A stretch of DNA of 64,000 bases from PALSA-911 sp963839645 (lineage in GTDB: Bacteria; Pseudomonadota; Alphaproteobacteria; Acetobacterales; Acetobacteraceae): NCBI GenBank assembly GCA_963839645.1, contig CAWIVZ010000001.1:496001-560000 (forward strand), written 5' to 3'. A program made the translations under genes and the position numbers. Of the stretch, positions 50,582 to 60,257 are shown in pieces. Position 1 is the stretch's first letter; each line of letters begins with the position of its first letter. The notes beneath the pieces are model-generated. The model was not told the origin of the DNA. It saw only the letters and a list, made by a program, of their open reading frames with translations, and did no database searches.

Positions 50582-50914
50582 TCAGTTCCGCGCCATCAGC
50601 TTGGCCTCGTCGTTCGGCATGCACCGTATCCGCGGCACGCAGCCGAACGCCGGCACGAAGGCTTCCTCCAGCGCCGCCATGAAGCGTTCCACCACATCCT
50701 TCGTGCGCGAAGCCTTGTCGCGATAGGTCGCATGGATGTTGGCCGGCTTGCCGTGAAACCGCTCATGCACCGGCACGAAATTCAGCTGCACCTTGTCCGA
50801 AGGCACCTCCATGATCTCCATGCAGTGCTTCACGACCGTTTCGATAAACAGGTCGATCCGCGCCTCGGAAGCGGCAAGCCGGCTGGCCGGCATGGAAATC
50901 ACGATGGTCGGCAT
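50582..50914 (-). CDS. Tautomerase-superfamily protein
   Basis: A 110-aa protein that begins MPTIVISMPASRLAASEARI. Proline directly after the initiator Met is the catalytic base of the 4-oxalocrotonate tautomerase/MIF superfamily. Its length fits the longer single-subunit or cis-CaaD-like groups. VPSDKVQLNFVPVHERFHG follows. The gene is 12 nt downstream of a metallo-beta-lactamase-fold gene on the same strand, with a GST gene beyond, suggesting a detoxification or catabolic operon. Confidence 0.75.
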   Translation of the reverse strand: MPTIVISMPASRLAASEARIDLFIETVVKHCMEIMEVPSDKVQLNFVPVHERFHGKPANIHATYRDKASRTKDVVERFMAALEEAFVPAFGCVPRIRCMPNDEAKLMARN

Positions 50915-50926
50915 GGCAATCCCCGC

Positions 50927-51803
50927 TCAGTCGCGCTTGTAACGATAGTTGAACCGGTCCCCGTCCGATGTCACCAGCCCCGCCGTCGGCGACGGGAAGT
51001 GGATCGGCAGCAGCAGGGTATCGGTGTCCGCGACCGAGGACAGGAACTTCCGCCGCGACGCCGCCGCCTGCTTCGGGTCCCAGTCCACCCCGGGGCACCA
51101 ATCCACCTCCCGGCACTGGATGGCGTGGTGCATCATGTCGCCGGTCACCACCGCCCGCTGCCCGCGGGAGAAGATGTTGACGCAGCAATGGCACGGCGAA
51201 TGCCCCGGCGTCGGCGTCAGCGTGATGGTGTCGTCCAGCGCGAAATCATCGTTCACCAGCAGCGCCTGGCCGGCCTCCACGATCGGCAGGCAGTTGTCGC
51301 GGAACACCGTGCCGGGCGGGTTGGCGCCCTTGGCGTGCTCGGCCTCCCACACCTCGTACTCCTTCTGGTGGAAGATGTATTTCGCGTTCGGGAAGGTCGG
51401 CACCCAGCGCCCGTCGCGCAGCGTGGTGTTCCAGCCGGTGTGGTCGATGTGCAGATGCGTGCAGAACACATAGTCGATCTTGCTCGTAGCTGACGCCGAG
51501 CGCGAACAGCTCCTTCTGCCAGCGTTCCTTGCCGGGAAAGTCGAACGGCGGCGGATGGCCCTTGTCCTCCCCGGTGCAGGTGTCCACCAGGATCGTATGG
51601 CGCGGCGTGCGGACCACGAAGGTCTGATACGTTACCACCATCATGCCGGCGGCGGCGTCGAACACCTCCGGTTCCATCAGGGGCAGGTTCGCCTTGAAGA
51701 TGGCCTCGTCATAGGCGGGAAAGAAGTCCTGCGGCCGCCGCCACGGCCCCTCGCGCTCCACCACCGCGTCGATGGTGATGTCGCCGATCCGGATCTGCTT
51801 CAT
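50927..51803 (-). CDS. Metallo-beta-lactamase-fold hydrolase (frame broken)
   Basis: MBL-fold protein of about 290 aa. The first frame reads MKQIRIGDITIDAVVEREGP to FALGVSYEQ. After a one-base slip near 51478 the second frame gives DYVFCTHLHIDHTGWNT, which contains the HxHxDH zinc motif, then TPTPGHSPCHCCVNI, VTGDMMHH and DTLLLPIHFPSPTAGLV. This is the lactonase/glyoxalase II-like branch with an N-terminal extension. The substrate is unknown. The slip is probably sequence error, since all motifs are intact. Confidence 0.85.
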
Positions 51804-51814
51804 CGCTTCCCCCG

Positions 51815-52426
51815 TCAGGCCGCCGCCGACGGCCGCGCCTTCATGCGCTCGAACCAGGCGGCGATGTTGGTGTTGGCGGGATCGAGCTTCTGGCCGACCC
51901 CGTTGAAGAAATCGATGAAGGCGAACAGCAGGATATCCGCCATCGTCAGCCGCTCGCCGCAGACATAGGTCTTGCCCGCCATCTGCGCGTTCAGCTTCGC
52001 CAGGTTCTCCTTGGCGATCAGCTTCAGGTCGTCGGCCGCGTGCGGCACGCAGCGGATGCGGTTCTCGAACAGTTTCAGCCCCTCGGCGAAACGGAAACCC
52101 GCGGCACCCGGCTCGATGACGTTGAGGTCGATGCGCCGCGTCCACATCCGGGTTTCGGCCCGCTGCTCCGGCGTGGCGCCAATCAGCGACGGGCCCTTGC
52201 CCACCTCGTCCACGTATTCGCAGATGGCGGTGATCTCGGCCAACACCATGCCGTTGTCCAGTTCCAGCGCCGGGGTCTGGCCGGAGGGGTTCTTCGCCAT
52301 ATAGGGCGGCTGCCGGTTCTCCCCGCCGCGCAGGTCGACGCTGGCTTTTTCCGCTGTGAAGCCCTTTTCGGCCATGAACATCCGCACCATGCGCGGGTTG
52401 GGTCCGATGGAATCGTAAAACAGCAT
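51815..52426 (-). CDS. Glutathione S-transferase family protein
   Basis: GST of 203 aa. The N-terminal domain starts MLFYDSIGPNPRMVRMFMAE and has NPSGQTPALELDNGMVLAEI, with the glutathione-binding Glu-Ile variant of the usual Glu-Ser. The C-terminal helical domain has YVCGERLTMADILLFAFIDF. First gene of a likely minus-strand operon with the MBL-fold hydrolase and tautomerase genes, 11 nt separate it from the MBL gene. Divergent from the cyclase gene at 52511. Confidence 0.88.
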   Translation of the reverse strand: MLFYDSIGPNPRMVRMFMAEKGFTAEKASVDLRGGENRQPPYMAKNPSGQTPALELDNGMVLAEITAICEYVDEVGKGPSLIGATPEQRAETRMWTRRIDLNVIEPGAAGFRFAEGLKLFENRIRCVPHAADDLKLIAKENLAKLNAQMAGKTYVCGERLTMADILLFAFIDFFNGVGQKLDPANTNIAAWFERMKARPSAAA

Positions 52427-52510
52427 GTTTCTCTCCCTGGTTCAGCCCCGGAAGCCTAGCACGCGCTGGCGCCTCGGCTAGAGTGGCGGCCAAAGCCGAG
52501 GAGAACCCGA

Positions 52511-53287
52511 ATGCCCCGCCGTATCGTCGACCTGTCCGTTGCCCTGCAGAACGATATCCCCAGCGACCCGCCGCGCAACATTCCGGTGATCGAGTACACC
52601 AACCACGAGCAATCGGCCGCCCTGGTCGCCGGCCTGTTCCCCGGCCTGACGCCGGAGATGCTGCCGGAAGGCAAGGGCTGGGCGGTGGAGAAGGTCACCC
52701 TCGGCACCCATACCGGCACCCATCTGGACGCGCCCTGGCACTTCCACCCCACCATGTCCGGCGGCCAGCGCGCCATCACCATCGACGAGGTGCCGCTCGA
52801 CTGGTGCTTCGGCAATGCCGTGAAGCTGGATTTCCGCCATCTCCCCGACGGCCACGTGGTCAGCGCCGCGGAGGTCGAAGCCGAACTGAAGCGCATCGGT
52901 CACCAGCTGCAACCGATGGACATCGTCGTGGTCAACACCGCCGCGGGAAAACGCTTCGGGCAGAATGACTACCTCGACAGCGGCTGCGGCATGGGGCGGG
53001 AAGCCACGCTCTATCTGACCAGCCGCGGCGTGAAGGTAACCGGCACCGACGGCTGGAGCTGGGATGCCCCGTTCAGCCACACCGCGCGCCGCTTCGCCGC
53101 AACCCACGACCCCTCGATCATCTGGGAAGGCCACAAATCCGGCCGCGAAATCGGCTACTGCCACATCGAGAAGCTGCACAACCTGGAAGTTCTGCCGCCG
53201 TTCGGCTTCAAGATCGCCTGCTTCCCGGTGAAGATCCACCAGGCCTCCGCCGGCTGGACCCGCGCCGTGGCGATCTTCGAGGACTAG
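52511..53287 (+). CDS. Cyclase-family (kynurenine formamidase-like) hydrolase
   Basis: A 258-aa cyclase-family protein. The metal-binding motif HTGTHLDAPWHFHP (HxGTHxDxPxH) is complete. It is preceded by RIVDLSVALQNDIPSDPP and followed by DIVVVNTAAGKRFG, the pattern of KynB-like metal-dependent hydrolases. GAGGAG is upstream of the start. The family includes kynurenine formamidase and isatin hydrolase; the substrate here is unknown. Confidence 0.88.
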   Translation: MPRRIVDLSVALQNDIPSDPPRNIPVIEYTNHEQSAALVAGLFPGLTPEMLPEGKGWAVEKVTLGTHTGTHLDAPWHFHPTMSGGQRAITIDEVPLDWCFGNAVKLDFRHLPDGHVVSAAEVEAELKRIGHQLQPMDIVVVNTAAGKRFGQNDYLDSGCGMGREATLYLTSRGVKVTGTDGWSWDAPFSHTARRFAATHDPSIIWEGHKSGREIGYCHIEKLHNLEVLPPFGFKIACFPVKIHQASAGWTRAVAIFED

Positions 53288-53476
53288 GCCGGTCCGGACC
53301 GGCAACGGCCAGGCTTCCGGATGCACCGCATTGTCGCTTGACTTGATTTCGCAACTGGTTAACCAACGTTCATCTTCCGATCGTCCAGGCGGCTGATGGG
53401 GACGTTCCTGCCCCGCTCACCGGCTCTCGCGTGCCTTCGATCGCCCGCCCGTTTTCATTCCCAAGGAGCCCACACC

Positions 53477-53848
53477 ATGATCCGTCTCGCAACCGCCGTG
53501 CTTCTCGCCTCCCTGCTCGCCGGCACGGCCATGGCCCAGACGACCACGGGCGCCGCGGTCTCCGGCGCCGCCAGCACCACCGGCAAGGCCGCCTCCGGCA
53601 CCGCCGCGAAGGCGTCCAAATCCGCCATGAAGACCGGCGAATACGCCGACGAAGCCGCCGCCAAGGCGAAGTGCGCCGGCGACACGGTGGTGTGGGTCAA
53701 CACCTCGTCCAAGGCGATCCACATGGCCGGCGACAAGTACTACGGCAAGACCAAGAAGGGCGCCTATATGTGCGAGAAGAACGCCATCGCCGCGGGCTTC
53801 CACGCCCCGAAGGCAAAATCCGCCAAGCCGGCCGCCAAAAGCAACTGA
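53477..53848 (+). CDS. Small secreted protein of unknown function
   Basis: A 123-aa exported protein; the start at 53477 has AAGGAG upstream. A signal peptide (MIRLATAVLLASLLAGTAMA) is followed by an Ala/Ser/Thr/Lys-rich linker. Then comes a compact C-terminal motif, CAGDTVVWVNTSSKAIHMAG, with YYGKTKKGAYMCEKNA, containing two cysteines that may pair. Similar short domains occur at the ends of secreted proteobacterial proteins, but no function is assigned. Lys-rich tail. Confidence 0.78.
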   Translation: MIRLATAVLLASLLAGTAMAQTTTGAAVSGAASTTGKAASGTAAKASKSAMKTGEYADEAAAKAKCAGDTVVWVNTSSKAIHMAGDKYYGKTKKGAYMCEKNAIAAGFHAPKAKSAKPAAKSN

Positions 53849-53870
53849 CGCAGCAGCGAGGGAGCCGATT

Positions 53871-54314
53871 ATGGGATTGTTCGATCAGATACTGGGCGCC
53901 GTGATGGGCGGCGGCCAGGCACCCCAGCAGGGCGAGACCCAAGCCGCCAACAGCGGGCTGGCCGGCACCCTGCCGCAACTGCTGATGGCCGCGATCGCGC
54001 ATGAGGGCGGGATTTCCGGCCTGATGCAGAAATTCCAGTCCGCCGGCCTGGGCGACACGATCGCCTCCTGGGTCGGCACCGGCGCCAACCAGCCGGTCTC
54101 CCCCGCTGCCCTGCAGCAGGTGCTGGACCCCGCGACGGTGAAGGCCATCGCCGAAAAAACCGGCCTGCCGATCGAGCAGTTGATGGCCCAGGCCAGCCAG
54201 CATCTGCCGCAGATGATCGACGGCCTGACCCCAAACGGCCAGGTGCCGCAGAACAACGACGCCCTGCTGCAGGCCGGCCTGGCGCTGCTGAAAAGCCGCT
54301 TCGGCGTCGCCTGA
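53871..54314 (+). CDS. YidB/DUF937 family protein
   Basis: A 147-aa YidB-like (DUF937) protein: MGLFDQILGAVMGGGQ at the N-terminus, LLMAAIAHEGGISGLMQKFQ, then WVGTGANQPVSPAALQQVLD and IAEKTGLPIEQLMAQASQHL, with a final LLKSRFGVA. Function is unknown; the fold is small and helical. GAGGGAG lies upstream. It follows the secreted protein gene by 22 nt and converges on trpS. A GC hairpin CCGCCGG/CCGGCGG in the 38-nt gap between them may end both messages. Confidence 0.85.
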   Translation: MGLFDQILGAVMGGGQAPQQGETQAANSGLAGTLPQLLMAAIAHEGGISGLMQKFQSAGLGDTIASWVGTGANQPVSPAALQQVLDPATVKAIAEKTGLPIEQLMAQASQHLPQMIDGLTPNGQVPQNNDALLQAGLALLKSRFGVA

Positions 54315-54352
54315 TCCAAACCCGCCGGGGGCCAGGGCCTCCGGCGGAACGC

Positions 54353-55352
54353 CTACGCCTTCAGGAAACCCACCAGCCGCTCCGCCTCCGCGACGATGGG
54401 ATCGGCGATGGCGGCAGCCCGCTCGCTGCCCTTGTGCAGGATCGCGTCCAATGCCGCCGGATCCGCCAGCAGCCTGGTGGTTTCACGGCTGATCGGGCTG
54501 ATCTTCTCCACAAGCAGGTCCGCCAGCGACTGCTTGAACGCGCCAAACCCCTTGCCGCCATGCTCGCGCAGCACGCCGGCATGGTCGGTATCGGCCAGCG
54601 CCGCGTATATCCCCACCAGGTTGCGCGCCTCCGGCCGGTCCACCAGCCCCTCGGTTTCCGACGGCAGCGGCTCCGGGTCGGTCTTGGCGCGGCGGATCTT
54701 CAGGCTGATCGTATCCGCATCGTCGTTCAGGTTGATCCGGCTCTGATCGGACGGATCGGACTTGGACATCTTCTTGGTGCCGTCGCGCAGGCTCATCACC
54801 CGCGCCGCCGGGCCCAGGATCAGCGGCTCGATGTTGGGAAAGAACTCCACGCCGTAATCGTGGTTGAACTTCTGCGCGATGTCGTTCGCCAGTTCCAGAT
54901 GCTGCTTCTGGTCGTCGCCCACCGGCACCCGCGTCGCGTGATAGGCATGAATGTCCGCGGCCATCAGGTTCGGATACACGTACAGCCCGGCCGACGCGTT
55001 CTCCCGGTCCTTGCCGGCCTTGTCCTTGAACTGGGTCATGCGGTTGAGCCAGCCCAGCCGCGCCACGCAGTTGAAGATCCAGGCCAGCTGCGCATGCGCG
55101 CGCACCGAGGATTGCAGGAACAGCGATGTGGTTCACCGGATCGACCCCGCAGGCCAGCAACGTCGCCGCCATCTCCCGCGTCGCCGCGCTCAGGCCCTTC
55201 GGGTCCTGGAACACCGTGATGGCGTGCAGATCGACCACGCACCAGATGCACTCATGGTCCTCCTGCAGCCCGACCCAGTTCCGGATCGCGCCCAGATAAT
55301 TGCCGAGGGTGGGGATGCCGGAGGGCTGGATGCCCGAGAAGATGCGCTGCAT
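54353..55352 (-). CDS. trpS: Tryptophanyl-tRNA synthetase (frame broken)
   Basis: Class Ic synthetase of about 333 aa, essential for charging tRNA-Trp. The N-terminal part MQRIFSGIQPSGIPTLGNYL (HIGH-like motif as TLGN) and FQDPKGLSAATREMAATLLA lie in one frame. After a one-base loss near 55130 the rest follows in the next frame: SVRAHAQLAWIFNCVARLGW, then MSLRDGTKKMSKSDPSDQSR with the KMSKS loop. All motifs are present, so the break is almost certainly an error in the sequence. Confidence 0.93.
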
Positions 55353-55426
55353 GGGAGGAACCGATCTTTGGGAAGAATTGGCGTTGTAGACGAAGCGGGC
55401 GTTGTTCGGCGGAACCGGCTTCGCGG

Positions 55427-57001
55427 TCAAGGGGCGGTCGGCGCGGCCTTGCGGCGTGGACGGCGCAGCATCGCCCGCACCTCCCGCAGGTCGAACGCCC
55501 CGGTCAATTGGCCGGCCGCGACATAGGCGCCCAGCCCCAGGCCGACCAGAGCCGCCAAAGCCGCGTATTTCACTCCGCGCACGCCCGGCGCGATGGCGAA
55601 CAGCGGACCCTGCGCCAGCGCCAACGTGGCGGCCATCGCCGCCGCCGCCAAAGCCATGCGCGGCAGCCGGCGCAGCAGCCTGGCATCCGGGACCAGATGG
55701 CCCTGCCGGTGCAGCACCCAGGCCAGCCAGCCGCAATTGAAGATCGCCGCGATGGAGGTCGCCAGCGCCGGGCCGACATGGCGCAGCGGCACCATGAACG
55801 CCACGTTCAACGCCAGGTTCAGCGCCACCGCCGTCATGCCGATCTTCACCGGCCTGGCCGTGTCGCCCCGCGCGAAGAACGCCGGCGCCAGCACCTTCAC
55901 CGCGACGAACGCCGGCAACCCCAGCGCATAGGCCGCCAAGGCCTGCCCCGACAGCCGCGCGCTCTCCATGTCGAACGCCCCGCGCCCGAACAGCACCCAC
56001 ACGATCGGAAACGCCGAAACCGCCAGCGCCAAAGCCGCCGGAAGGGTCAGGAACAGCGCGAACTCCAGCGCCCGGTTCAGCGTGGAAATCGCCCCCTCGG
56101 CCTCCCCAGCCCGAACCTGGCGCGCCAGCATCGGCAACAGCGCCGTTCCCACCGCGGTGCCGATCACCCCCAGCGGCAATTGCTGGATACGATCAGCGTA
56201 ATACAGCAACGAAACGGTGCCGGGCGGCAACAGGCTGGCGATGATCACGTCCACCGCCAGATTGAGCTGCGTCACCCCCGCGCCCACCAGCCCCGGCGCC
56301 ATCTTGCGAAACAGCTCCCGCATCTGCGGCGTCAGCCGCGGACGCGGAATGCGAATGCGCATCCCCGCCCGGCGCACCGCCCAAACCAGCAAAGCCAGCT
56401 GCGCGACCCCCGAAACCGTCACGCCCCACGAAAGGGCATATCCGGCATTTTGCATATACGGCGTCAGGCCCAGCATCGCGGCGATCGAGAACACGTTGAA
56501 CAGAACCGGCGCCGCCGCCGCCGCCGCGAACCGGTCCAACCCGTTCAACACCCCGGAAAACAGCGCGGTCAGGCAAATCAGGAACAGGTACGGAAAGGTG
56601 ATCCGCGTCAGGTTGACCGCCAGGTCGAACTTCTCCGGAATGGCCGAAAAGCCCGGCGCCAGCACCACCATCACCTGCGGCATGAACACCATCCCGGCAA
56701 TGGTCAGCCCGCCCAGCCAGAACGCCATGACGGACGCGGCCTCCTCGGCAAAACGGTTGGCCGCCTCCTTGCCCTCGGCCTGCAACATCCCGGTGAACGA
56801 CGGCACGAAAGCGGCGTTGAACGCCCCCTCGCCAAACAACCGGCGGAACAGATTGGGCAACTTCAACGCCACAAAAAACGCGTCCGCCACCGGCCCCGCA
56901 CCCAACATGGCCGCGATCAACATGTCCCGGGCAAACCCCAGCACCCGGCTGGCCATCGTCCAGACCCCAACCGTCACCACCCCCCGCAGCATCGAACTCA
57001 T
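55427..57001 (-). CDS. murJ: Lipid II flippase MurJ
   Basis: MOP-family flippase of 524 aa with about 14 membrane helices, moving lipid II across the inner membrane. The N-terminus MSSMLRGVVTVGVWTMASRVLGFARDM and the segments DAFFVALKLPNLFRRLFGEG and FNAAFVPSFTG are diagnostic. The first ATG pair (57007 or 57001) follows AAGGA; 57001 has better spacing. The upstream intergenic region is filled entirely by a nested palindrome, so the promoter may lie in or before it. Confidence 0.93.
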   Translation of the reverse strand: MSSMLRGVVTVGVWTMASRVLGFARDMLIAAMLGAGPVADAFFVALKLPNLFRRLFGEGAFNAAFVPSFTGMLQAEGKEAANRFAEEAASVMAFWLGGLTIAGMVFMPQVMVVLAPGFSAIPEKFDLAVNLTRITFPYLFLICLTALFSGVLNGLDRFAAAAAAPVLFNVFSIAAMLGLTPYMQNAGYALSWGVTVSGVAQLALLVWAVRRAGMRIRIPRPRLTPQMRELFRKMAPGLVGAGVTQLNLAVDVIIASLLPPGTVSLLYYADRIQQLPLGVIGTAVGTALLPMLARQVRAGEAEGAISTLNRALEFALFLTLPAALALAVSAFPIVWVLFGRGAFDMESARLSGQALAAYALGLPAFVAVKVLAPAFFARGDTARPVKIGMTAVALNLALNVAFMVPLRHVGPALATSIAAIFNCGWLAWVLHRQGHLVPDARLLRRLPRMALAAAAMAATLALAQGPLFAIAPGVRGVKYAALAALVGLGLGAYVAAGQLTGAFDLREVRAMLRRPRRKAAPTAP

Positions 57002-57007
57002 GGCCAT

Positions 57008-57308
57008 GGGTCCTTGGGGGGGCATGGGAGAAGCAAGATTGGGGCTTTGCCCCAAACCCCAGGAGGGGCGCTGCCCCTCCACCCCGCAAGGGAACTCGTT
57101 CCCTTGACCCTTTTGAATAGGTTTGCTGGGAAAGGGGGCGGAACCGACGTTGCCGTCGATCGGCTTCGACATGCCCCCTTTCCCAGCAAACCCGTCCATG
57201 GGGTTGAGGGGACGAGTCCCCTCACGGGTGCAGGGCAGCGCCCTGCCGGGGTCTGGGGCGGAGCCCCAGCCTTGCTTTCTCCCAATGCCCCCCCAAGCCC
57301 CACGGCCA
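57008..57308. repeat. Nested modular palindrome element 2
   Basis: The 301 nt between murJ and gpsA form one imperfect inverted repeat. The centre is a perfect 19-bp pair (57121-57139 and 57173-57191, GTTTGCTGGGAAAGGGGGC). Each arm then holds, going outward, AAGGGAACTCGTTCCCTT or AGGGGACGAGTCCCCT, then a GGGGCGCTGCCCC-type and a GGGGCTTTGCCCC-type palindrome, then AAGCAAG and CTTGGGGGGCAT-like flanks. The arms extend right up to the murJ start and the gpsA stop. Architecture as in element 1 at 27924. Confidence 0.82.
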
Positions 57309-58270
57309 TCATTCGTCGCGGCGGGGGCGGGCGAGGAGGCCGGCCATGAGGTCGGTGAGGGTGGCGCGGTTGGAGACCAGCGCCGCGACGGCCTGGCAGA
57401 TGGGCATGTCCAGGTTTTTGGCCCGGGCGATCAGGGCGGGTGCGGTGGCGACGCCTTCCGTCACGCTGCTGCGGCCGGCGAGGATGTGTTCCAGGCTTTC
57501 GCCTTTTCCGAGCGCGTGGCCGAGCGAGAAATTGCGGCTGGAGGGTCCGGTGCAGGTCAGCAGCAGGTCGCCGAGGCCGGACAGGCCCATGGCGGTTTCG
57601 GTGCGTCCGCCGAGTGCCACGATCAGGCGGGAGAGTTCGGCGACGCCGCGGGTGATCAACGCGGCGCGGGCATTTTCGCCGAGGCCGGCGCCGATCACGG
57701 CGCCGGCGGCGATGGCGATCACGTTCTTGGCGGCGGCGCCCGCCTGCACGCCGATCGGGTCGTCATTGCCGTACAGGCGGAATTCGGGGGTAGCGAGCAG
57801 CGTGGCCAGGCGCGCGCGCAGAGCAGGATCGGCCGCGCCGATCACCGAGGCGGCAGGTAGACCGCGGGCGATCTCGCCGGCGAAATTCGGCCCGCTGAGC
57901 ACGGCGGCCGGGCGGCCCGGGAGGAGTTCCGCCAGGACTTCCAGCGGCAGCAGGTGGGTGCCGGCTTCGACCCCCTTGGCGCAGACCAGCAGCGGCGGGC
58001 CGGACGGCGGCAGCTTCGCGACGACCCCGCGCATGTGCTGAACGGGAACGACCAGCAGCATCGCGTCCGCCTCTCTGGGCAGATCGGAGGTGACGGCGAT
58101 GCGCCGGGCAGCCGGATGCCGGGCAGGCGCGGGTTTTCCCGCGTGGCGGCGATGGCGGCGGCGCGGGCTGGGTCGCGCGCCCACAGCGTGACTTCATTGC
58201 CGGCGCGGGCGGCCTGGATCGCCAGTGCCGTGCCCCAGGCGCCAGCTCCGATGACAGCGACCTTATTCAT
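57309..58270 (-). CDS. gpsA: Glycerol-3-phosphate dehydrogenase [NAD(P)+] (frame broken)
   Basis: GpsA makes sn-glycerol 3-phosphate for phospholipids. The N-terminus MNKVAVIGAGAWGTALAIQA (dinucleotide fold) lies in one frame, with ARDPARAAAIAATREN after it. From about 58110 the next frame gives the rest: LVVPVQHMRGVV, VLSGPNFAGEIARGLPAAS, GAAAKNVIAIAAGAVIGAGL with the catalytic Lys, and GLSGLGDLLLTCTGPSSRNF. All motifs are intact except for the one-base slip. Its start overlaps the rlmJ stop by 8 nt. Confidence 0.93.
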
Positions 58271-59081
58271 CGACCAGCCGGATCATCGCGGTGCCTTCCC
58301 CAGGTTCGTGGTCGCCGAGCCGGTCCAGCAGCGCTTGCAGGATAAGCGAGGCGGCCGGTTCGAATCCGAACGGCGGGTTGATCACCACCAGTCCGCAGCC
58401 GTTCAGCCGGGCGGGGTCCAGGGGCTCGCGCAACCAAAGCTCGGCCGCGACGATGTCGCGCAGGCCGCTTTCGGCCAGCGCGGTATGGAAGGCGCGCACC
58501 GGGGCGCGATGCTTGATCGGGTACCAGGCGGCGAACACCCCGGTGCGGAAGCGCGCATGGCCGGCTTGCAGCCCGGCGGCAAGATGGCTGAATTCGGCCG
58601 GGTCCTCATAAGGCGGGTCGATCAGCACCAGCCCGCGTTTCTGTGCCGGCGGCAGCAGCGCGCCGAGCGCTTCCCAGGCGTCGCGCCGGTGCACCGCCAC
58701 CTGCGGGTCGCGGCCGAATTCCAGCTTCAGGGCGGCATGGTCCTCGGGATGCAGTTCGCAGCAGGCCAGCCGGTCACCGTCGCGCAGCAGGGCGCGAATG
58801 AGGGCAGGGGAGCCGGGATAGAGGCCCTGGGCCTGGACCTCCTGGATGTAGTCAGCCAGCGCCTCGGGCGGATCGTCCAGCAGCCGGCCGATGCCGGCCC
58901 GCCATTCTCCGGTCCGCTCCGCCGGGCCGCCGGTCAGATCGTAGCGCCCGCGTCCGGCATGGGTGTCGAGCACGAAGATCGGCGCCGGCTTGCGCATCAG
59001 CGCGCGCAGCAGCCAGATCAGCAGGGCGTGCTTCATGCAGTCGGCGAAATTGCCGGCGTGGAAGGCGTGCCGGTAGTTCAT
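58263..59081 (-). CDS. rlmJ: 23S rRNA (adenine2030-N6)-methyltransferase
   Basis: RlmJ, 272 aa. The N-terminus MNYRHAFHAGNFADCMKHAL is diagnostic. It is followed by VLDTHAGRGRYDL (SAM motif) and the catalytic DPPYE in LVLIDPPYEDPAEF. It methylates A2030 of 23S rRNA. The start overlaps the tsaD stop (ATGA), and the stop overlaps the gpsA start, so tsaD-rlmJ-gpsA form a tightly coupled operon. Confidence 0.95.
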   Translation of the reverse strand: MNYRHAFHAGNFADCMKHALLIWLLRALMRKPAPIFVLDTHAGRGRYDLTGGPAERTGEWRAGIGRLLDDPPEALADYIQEVQAQGLYPGSPALIRALLRDGDRLACCELHPEDHAALKLEFGRDPQVAVHRRDAWEALGALLPPAQKRGLVLIDPPYEDPAEFSHLAAGLQAGHARFRTGVFAAWYPIKHRAPVRAFHTALAESGLRDIVAAELWLREPLDPARLNGCGLVVINPPFGFEPAASLILQALLDRLGDHEPGEGTAMIRLVDE

Positions 59082-60187
59082 GCGGCCGCCACCGGCGTTG
59101 GAACGATCGCCATATCCGGCGCATCCAGCGGCCAGCGCGGACGAGGCGCGAAATCAAGGCGATTGACCGAGCCCAGAAGCAGCCGCTCGATCCCGGCCCA
59201 GGCCACCATCACCGCGTTGTCGGTGCACAGCCGCGCCGGCGGCGCCACCAGGCGATAGGCGTTCTTCGCTGCGGCGGCTTCCAGCGCCGCGCGAATGGTC
59301 CCATTGGCCGCCACCCCGCCGGCGACGATCAGCAGATCGGCCTGCCCGCCCATCATCCGCATGGCGTGCGACGCGCGATCGGCCAGCACGTCGGCGACGG
59401 CGCGCTGGAAGCTGGCGCAGATATCGGCGGCAACGATGGCGGGCAGCGCCCCGGCGGGCTGGCGCGCCACTTCCTGCGCCACCGCCGTCTTCAGGCCGGA
59501 GAACGAGAAATCGCAGCCGGCACGGCCCAGCAGCGGCCGCGGAAAGGCATAGCGGGCCGGATTGCCGGCAGCGGCCAGCCGCTCCAGCGCCGGCCCGCCG
59601 GGCCAGCGGCAGGCCCATCAGCTTGGCGACCTTGTCGAACGCCTCCCCGGCGGCGTCATCCAGCGTGCCGCCCAGCCGGCGGTACCGGCCGACCCCCTCC
59701 ACCGCCACGCACTGGCAATGCCCGCCGGAGATCAGCAGCAGCAGATAGGGGAACGGCGGCTTCCGGCCTCCACCAATCCGGGCAGCCGCGCGGTCAGCGC
59801 ATGCGCCTCCAGATGATTGACCGCGACATAGGGAATGCGCTGCGCCAGCGCGATGCCCTTGGCGACGCCGGAGCCGACGATCAGCCCGCCGATCAGGCCG
59901 GGCCCGGCGCTGGCGGCAACCCCGCCAAGTTCGGCAAAACCCAGCCCGGCCTGCGCCATCACCCGGCGCACCAGGTCCGGCAGATGCGCCAGATGCGCCC
60001 GCGCGGCGATTTCCGGCACCACCCCGCCGAACGGCGCGTGCTCGCGCTCCTGGCCCAACACCGCCTCGGCCAGAATCCGCCCGTCGGCGTCCAGAACCGC
60101 CGCGGCGGTCTCGTCGCAGGAGCTCTCGATTCCGAGCACGGGAGCAAGGAAGGGACCCGAAACAGGGCCGGTCTGCATGGAGATCAT
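59078..60187 (-). CDS. tsaD: tRNA N6-threonylcarbamoyladenosine transferase (two frame breaks)
   Basis: TsaD, part of the essential t6A synthesis complex for ANN-decoding tRNAs. The start at 60187 (AAAGGAAAG upstream) gives MISMQTGPVSG..., then LGIESSCDETAAAVLDADG and the metal site HLEAH in AVNHLEAHALT. Near 59760 the frame shifts, giving PYLLLLISGGHCQCVAVEG and GEAFDKVAKLMGLPL. Near 59605 it shifts back: PLLGRAGCDFSFSGLKTAV, then LLIVAGGVAANGTIRAAL. The two shifts compensate, and the family motifs lie on all three segments. Confidence 0.9.
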
Positions 60188-60257
60188 CTTTCCTTTAGGC
60201 TGCGGCGGTAATAGGACAACCGGATGACCGTCGCCCAGCCCCCATCGGCCCCCATCT

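Noticed and set aside
58355..58372. A GGTTCGAATCCGAA stretch resembling a tRNA T-arm.
   Set aside because: It lies inside rlmJ, encodes the conserved PPFGFEPAAS region, and no acceptor or anticodon stem can be formed around it.
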